Below are positions 59,966 to 64,000 of a DNA stretch of 64,000 bases, in pieces. Position 1 is the stretch's first letter. Every line of letters starts with the position of its first letter. The notes under the pieces were generated by a model. That model had not been told where the DNA came from, did not search any database, and worked only from the letters and a program-made list of their open reading frames with translations. Origin of the DNA: G963422745 sp963422745 (lineage in GTDB: Bacteria; Actinomycetota; Acidimicrobiia; Acidimicrobiales; Aldehydirespiratoraceae); NCBI GenBank assembly GCA_963422745.1, contig OY730477.1, positions 930,001 through 994,000 of the forward strand, read 5' to 3'. Position numbers and translations under genes: made by a program.

Positions 59966-60278
59966 TCCAGCATTATGAATGATCCGTACTACGATTCAAA
60001 CAACTCAGTCAAGACAGCTCACCTAATGAAGGCATCCGTTAGGCTCAAACCCCTCGCCGCGGCAAATGGCCAGCCTCCGATTTCCTGGTGAGGTGGCCCG
60101 GGTGCTATGACTTTTCGACATCCCACCAATTTAGGAATCCTACCAACTTAGGATTACAGGAGGTCCGAAAGAAGAACTGACAAAACGTACCGAGACCGCA
60201 CCAACTACACCACTACTTGGACGACACGTTACCTGGGAGCGTCGGGTGCATCGGTACTTTGCTACACCAAACACACCA
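59966..60278. other. Gap with a duplicated 3' gene end
   Basis: About 310 bp. CACCACTACTTGGA(C/T)GA(C/T)AC occurs near 60210 and 60270; the second lies in the 3' end of the next minus-strand gene, so its last codons and stop are copied downstream. A TTAGGA(A/T)T pair is seen near 60130-60155. No gene. Confidence 0.55.
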
Positions 60279-60515
60279 CTACTTGGATGATACATCACCA
60301 GGTGGGTTCAGTGACTCGGCGATACGGTCGAGTTTCTCCTTGATCTCCGGGTGAATTTCGTCCTCTTTCATCAGGGTGGCTAGCTGGTATAAGTCCTTTT
60401 TTGGTGTGTACTTGCCGAAAGACTCCAAGAGAGGACCCAGGAACTCGGTACTTGCCTTGACCCGTACGAGCGAGACATGGTCTCCGAAGAGATCGGTACC
60501 GCGTGGCACCTGCAT
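60279..60515 (-). pseudogene. C-terminal part of the AAA ATPase, separated by a frameshift
   Basis: 78 residues (LFGDHVSLVRVKASTEFLGPLLESFGKYTPKKDLYQLATLMKEDEIHPEIKEKL). Reading upstream in this frame gives AIKDEKFWMQVPRG, which continues directly from the end of the ATPase frame after a shift near 60540. It could also be a short separate gene, but no ribosome-binding site is evident. Confidence 0.55.
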
Positions 60516-60525
60516 CCAGAACTTC

Positions 60526-61560
60526 TCATCCTTGATCGCGCTGGGTCGGGGTGGTGAGGGCGTGGGGTTCTGCGCCGAAGAATCCGATCACGCGAGCTGG
60601 CTCGGTTGCATCCAGGACGACCTCGGAGTGGGTGGCGACGATTATTTGGCCGCCGCGCTGGCGAGCGACCTTGCGAATCAGGTCGTACACCTGTTTCTGG
60701 AGGATGACGTGCTGATGCGCGTCGGGCTCGTCGAGAAGGATCACCGTGGCAGGGCGGGCATACAAGAACGCGAGCAGCAGAAGCACTTGCAGTGTTCCGC
60801 TCCCGGCGTTGGAGAGATCCAAGGGTCGTGTACAGCTCGGTTCTCGATATTCGCACACGATGTAGGGCTGACCCGGAGAATAGGAGGGCTTGAGCAACTC
60901 GATCCTGAATAGGTCGTGAATGTGGTTCTCTAAATCCTCCCATCCGTGCGGGCTTTTCTCAGCTATCTCCCAGAGAAGATTTCGCAGGATCTCACCCGGT
61001 CGCCCTTGGCCTACGAGCAGGTCCTGCATGCCCAAATCGTGTCGTGGTTCGTTGTGTTCGATACTGACGAGTGGGGGTACATACACGATCTTGAGCTTCT
61101 CAGCCGCTGGTGGCGGAAAGCTCGAGATGTCTTCGCGGTGGAGCTTCTTGCCATGCAGCGGCCGGACGTAGAGCAGTTCTGGATTGGCGTACTGAAACTC
61201 AAGTCCACAACTCCAATCCGTTCCATCTGTTGTTCCTTCGATGGTGATCTCGATCAACTTCGGTGATCCCGTTCCGCCGGAGACACGGCGGTCTTCCCAC
61301 AAGAGATTCATCTCGCGTAGGGGCACCGGCGTGAACTCAGCGCGCGTTATGGCAACACCGGACCGTTTGGAAGCCTTGCTCTTGGTGTCTCCTCTGCGTT
61401 GAGCGATCCAGCGGTCGAGCCCGAACCTCCAGGCGACTATTGCTTGCAGAAAGGTGGACTTGCCTGCGTTGTTCGGTCCGGCGAGGACGACGGAATCAGC
61501 CAACTCGAGCCGGTAGTCGTGGAACCGTTTGAAGTTCTTTATCGTTATGTGCCGAATCAC
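60526..61560 (-). CDS. AAA ATPase of the OLD/RecF-like group
   Basis: 344 residues. N-terminal ITIKNFKRFHDYRLELADSVVLAGPNNAGKSTFLQAI has the Walker A typical of SMC/RecF/OLD-type ATPases. The C-terminal half has a signature region (LDLSNAGSGTLQVLLLLAFLYA), Walker B with catalytic Glu and His switch (VILLDEPDAHQHV), and IIVATHSEVVLDA. No TOPRIM nuclease domain follows, so it is a bare ATPase, possibly the ATPase part of a defence or repair pair. The frame ends early at a frameshift; the full protein would be about 425 residues. Confidence 0.82.
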   Translation of the reverse strand: MIRHITIKNFKRFHDYRLELADSVVLAGPNNAGKSTFLQAIVAWRFGLDRWIAQRRGDTKSKASKRSGVAITRAEFTPVPLREMNLLWEDRRVSGGTGSPKLIEITIEGTTDGTDWSCGLEFQYANPELLYVRPLHGKKLHREDISSFPPPAAEKLKIVYVPPLVSIEHNEPRHDLGMQDLLVGQGRPGEILRNLLWEIAEKSPHGWEDLENHIHDLFRIELLKPSYSPGQPYIVCEYREPSCTRPLDLSNAGSGTLQVLLLLAFLYARPATVILLDEPDAHQHVILQKQVYDLIRKVARQRGGQIIVATHSEVVLDATEPARVIGFFGAEPHALTTPTQRDQG

Positions 61561-61703
61561 GGTTTCCTCTGAGCTCCTATTAGCTGAGATCTCACCTAGA
61601 AGGCAACGCTACCTGGTAGCAGACGACGCCGAGGTCAGTGGTATTGATGGGGTCCGGTGTCTCGGGTGCTTAGGCCGGGCGCAGATCGAAGCGCTCGACT
61701 ATC

Positions 61704-62033
61704 TCAATGATCTGATTGGGCGCAGTCGCTCAGGCATATCTTCTCATCGGCGCACTTCCGGCGTAGATCTGAAAGCTCAGGGAGCACGAGGTTGTTTCGT
61801 CCTACCGAGAGAGCTAGATCGTTCGAATTGTATTCGTCCCAGTCAGGGGCACCCGGTGATCGTAGAATATCTAGTGCCGAGCCTTGGCTGGCGCTCTGAA
61901 GCGAGCCGAGCTTCGAGTTGCAGCAAGCGGTCCATGTGACATGTTCGGAATGCAGCGTGTAGAGCGGTAACGGAGTCTCTTGAATAGCAGACGTCATGTA
62001 ACGGCACTCGCAGCCCTGAGATCGGTGTGGCAC
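61704..62033 (-). CDS. Hypothetical protein or gene fragment
   Basis: About 109 residues from GTG 62033; the open frame extends upstream (DPLALLRARADALDVVNRVW) but without a start. Cys-rich (GCECRY, TACCNS, CADEKICLSDC). No family recognised. Coding character is plausible, yet absence of a start and the short size fit a remnant. The rest of the 550-bp gap (61561-62110) shows nothing. Confidence 0.35.
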   Translation of the reverse strand: MPHRSQGCECRYMTSAIQETPLPLYTLHSEHVTWTACCNSKLGSLQSASQGSALDILRSPGAPDWDEYNSNDLALSVGRNNLVLPELSDLRRKCADEKICLSDCAQSDH

Positions 62034-62110
62034 CAGCCAGACTCTGTTTACTACATCTAGTGCATCCGCTCGTGCACGAAGTAGGGCGAGCGGGTCCTTA
62101 ATCCGACCCT

Positions 62111-64000
62111 TCAGTCAGCTTTGGGGATGATTGCGGGTGCGTAGTTGGGTCCGGGGCCCCAGCCACCGGCCACACCGCTACTGCTGACCGCTTTGACCCG
62201 GTAGTAGTACTCGGCGCCGGGTGTTAACCCTGAAATTTGGTCAACAAATAAAGCCGTGCTGGTATCGCCTATCTTGCGGTACGGTTGACCGGCTATTGCT
62301 GCTCGCCGGTATATTTCATAGCTGGCAACATCTCCATCTGGCACTGTCCATGACACAGATACATGGTCAACGCCCACCGTAGTGGTGAGCCCTCCAACGG
62401 CGGGAATGATTGCGTGTGCGTAGTTGGAACCGGGCCCCCAACCACCAGCCAGGCCGTTGGTTCCAACCGCTTTGACCCGGTAGTAGTACTCGACGCCGGG
62501 CGTCAACTTCGAAGTGGGGTCTACGAACGAAGCTGTGCTGGTATCGCCTATCTTGCGGTACGGTTGACCGGCTATTGCTGCTCGCCGGTATATTTCATAG
62601 CTGGAAACATCACCCTGAGGGGCCTCCCAGGACAACGCCACACCATCAGCACCAACCGCAGCGATAAGCCCTCCAACGGCGGGAATGATTGCGGGTGCGT
62701 AGTTGGGTCCGGGGCCCCAGCCGCCAACCACATCGCTGGAACCCACGGCTTTGACCCGGTAGTAGTACTCGACACCGGGCGTCAATCCCGAAATTGGGTC
62801 TTCAAACGATGCCGTGCTGGTATTGCCGACCTTGCGGTACGGTTGACCGGCTACTGCCGCACGCCGATGCACTTCATAGCTCACCACATCACCGGACGGC
62901 ACCTTCCAGGATAAAGACGCACCATCGGGACCAACCAATGCAGCAAGATCCTTGACGGCGGGAATGATTGCGTGTGCGTAGTTGGAACCGGGCCCCCAAC
63001 CACCAGCCAGGCCGCTGGTTCCAACCGCTTTGACCCAGTAGTAGTACTCGACGCCGGGCGTCAACTTCGAAGTGGGGTCTACGAACGAAGCTGTGCTGGT
63101 ATCGCCTATCTTGCGGTACGGTTGACCGGCTACTGCCGCACGCCGGTAAACCTCATAACCCTTCACATCACCCTCCGGAACCGACCAAGACACAGATACA
63201 GCACCGGCACTAGGCTGAGCCTCGAGGTGGTCAACGGCAGGTATTGAGACAGTCGTAACTTCACTATCAGGTCCTACCATATCCAAATTGTTGACTGCTT
63301 TGACCCGGTACTCGTATTGCATCCCTGGGAGCAACTCTGCAATTGGATGATCAAACGAGCTAACAGAAGGGTTACCGATCAGGCTGAAGGTTTCACCCGT
63401 TGACTTTTTTCGGCGGAACACACGGTACCTATTTGCTCCCTCAGGTGGCGGCTCCCACGACAACCGGACGACCTTGGATTCGACACTAATATCAACCTTT
63501 CGAGGTGCACTCGGCGAGGTGGGATCCTCTGTCAAGATCTTGACGTCAAGATAAGCCTCTATCTCTTCAATGACCGAAAAGGCCAGGCGTAACGTGCGGT
63601 CCTCAAGATAGATACCGGAGCTGTGAACTCCAAGAGCTGTGCCCTTATGATTATAAAGTGGACTACCGCTATCACCGTGACGGATTCGGAGTTTCGGCCC
63701 CTCAACTGCAATAAAGACTGGGTCACAGACAAGTGCGTTCCACTGTCCATCATGACAGCGACCCCTATAGGCGATGTTCGTTACCTCACCACATGAGACC
63801 TTAGCTCGAGAACCAGTCATGCATACATATTCACCCAACATATCAGCACGCTTCATTATGCCCGTGACATCACACACCCTTTTGGCGTTCTCACCGCACC
63901 AGTAGTCATCTCGGAGATCATATGCAATACCAGCAGGGATCCGATTGAATTGAGCATCAGCTGTCTTGCTAGGCCAACCCTTCACATACGGAAGTTGTAT
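62111..64000 (-). CDS. Secreted S1 serine protease with five FN3 domains, paralogue (runs off the right edge)
   Basis: About 629 residues visible; the N-terminus lies outside. At the edge IQLPY then VKGWPSKTADAQFNRIPAGIAYD aligns with the same segment of the protease at 57189. Catalytic Ser in RHGDSGSPLYNHKG is present; the catalytic His would lie beyond the window. Five FN3 domains follow, again as 279-bp units (starts at 62404 and 62683). The two genes share long near-identical DNA blocks, so gene conversion or recent duplication is likely. Confidence 0.85.
   Translation of the reverse strand: MQLPYVKGWPSKTADAQFNRIPAGIAYDLRDDYWCGENAKRVCDVTGIMKRADMLGEYVCMTGSRAKVSCGEVTNIAYRGRCHDGQWNALVCDPVFIAVEGPKLRIRHGDSGSPLYNHKGTALGVHSSGIYLEDRTLRLAFSVIEEIEAYLDVKILTEDPTSPSAPRKVDISVESKVVRLSWEPPPEGANRYRVFRRKKSTGETFSLIGNPSVSSFDHPIAELLPGMQYEYRVKAVNNLDMVGPDSEVTTVSIPAVDHLEAQPSAGAVSVSWSVPEGDVKGYEVYRRAAVAGQPYRKIGDTSTASFVDPTSKLTPGVEYYYWVKAVGTSGLAGGWGPGSNYAHAIIPAVKDLAALVGPDGASLSWKVPSGDVVSYEVHRRAAVAGQPYRKVGNTSTASFEDPISGLTPGVEYYYRVKAVGSSDVVGGWGPGPNYAPAIIPAVGGLIAAVGADGVALSWEAPQGDVSSYEIYRRAAIAGQPYRKIGDTSTASFVDPTSKLTPGVEYYYRVKAVGTNGLAGGWGPGSNYAHAIIPAVGGLTTTVGVDHVSVSWTVPDGDVASYEIYRRAAIAGQPYRKIGDTSTALFVDQISGLTPGAEYYYRVKAVSSSGVAGGWGPGPNYAPAIIPKAD

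Overview
The window looks like part of a high-GC actinobacterial chromosome, with Acidimicrobiia-like flavour (inference). It shows frequent GTG starts, GTGA/ATGA-coupled genes, an actinobacterial-type MurA with Asp at the catalytic Cys position, GatCAB, an SRPBCC-GH15 protein and, above all, an actinobacterial group 1h (formerly group 5) [NiFe]-hydrogenase locus.

Layout. 0-22.5 kb is mostly housekeeping: an acyl-CoA dehydrogenase pair, a low-MW phosphatase, azlCD, murA, a NifU-like protein, a GH15 glycosidase, a cysteine desulfurase plus mnmA, ligA, gatC-gatA-gatB and a large secreted FN3 protein. 22.5-28.6 kb is accessory and gene-poor: an enoyl-CoA hydratase, an IS256 remnant, 138-bp satellite-like repeats, an HNH/DUF222 protein and a CRISPR-like array with no cas genes. 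28.6-32.7 kb (minus strand) is a compact set of two small membrane proteins, two CooC/MinD-type ATPases and a DsrE-like protein. 33-39 kb is a dipeptide/nickel-type ABC transporter. 39-57 kb is the hydrogenase locus: hypF, CooC, hypE, hypD, SIS protein, hypC, CooC, PadR, a second regulator and three small membrane proteins, then divergently hhyS, hhyL, accessory genes, an endopeptidase and a TPR protein. 57-64 kb holds two paralogous secreted S1 protease-FN3 proteins around a frameshifted AAA ATPase.

The main discovery is two probable selenoproteins in the 28.6-32.7 kb set. The CooC-like ATPase (29643-30362) is interrupted by two in-frame UGA codons exactly where its two relatives in this window carry the metal-binding C-x-C motif, so it would read Sec-Pro-Sec-Cys. 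The DsrE-like gene (32280-32654) has one UGA at the position of the family's first conserved cysteine. In both genes a hairpin with a G/U-containing apical loop lies 19 nt after the (last) UGA, as expected of a bacterial SECIS. Elsewhere UGA is clearly a stop.

The second theme is an exceptional load of tandem repeats. Inside genes the units are nearly all multiples of 3 (18, 21, 27, 30, 33/66, 39, 66, 279 bp), including a roughly 135-residue insert in LigA. Between genes they often are not (35, 79, 100, 101 bp). At three junctions a 100-101 bp unit duplicates a gene start; at 54.3 kb this gives a chain of ATGA-coupled mini-ORFs.

The hydrogenase genes fit together as structural subunits (hhyS/hhyL), Fe(CN)2CO assembly (HypCDEF), several CooC-like ATPases possibly replacing the HypA/HypB nickel step (neither is in the window), NifU-type Fe-S delivery, an endopeptidase for HhyL, and a PadR-type regulator with a candidate operator in the divergent promoter region.
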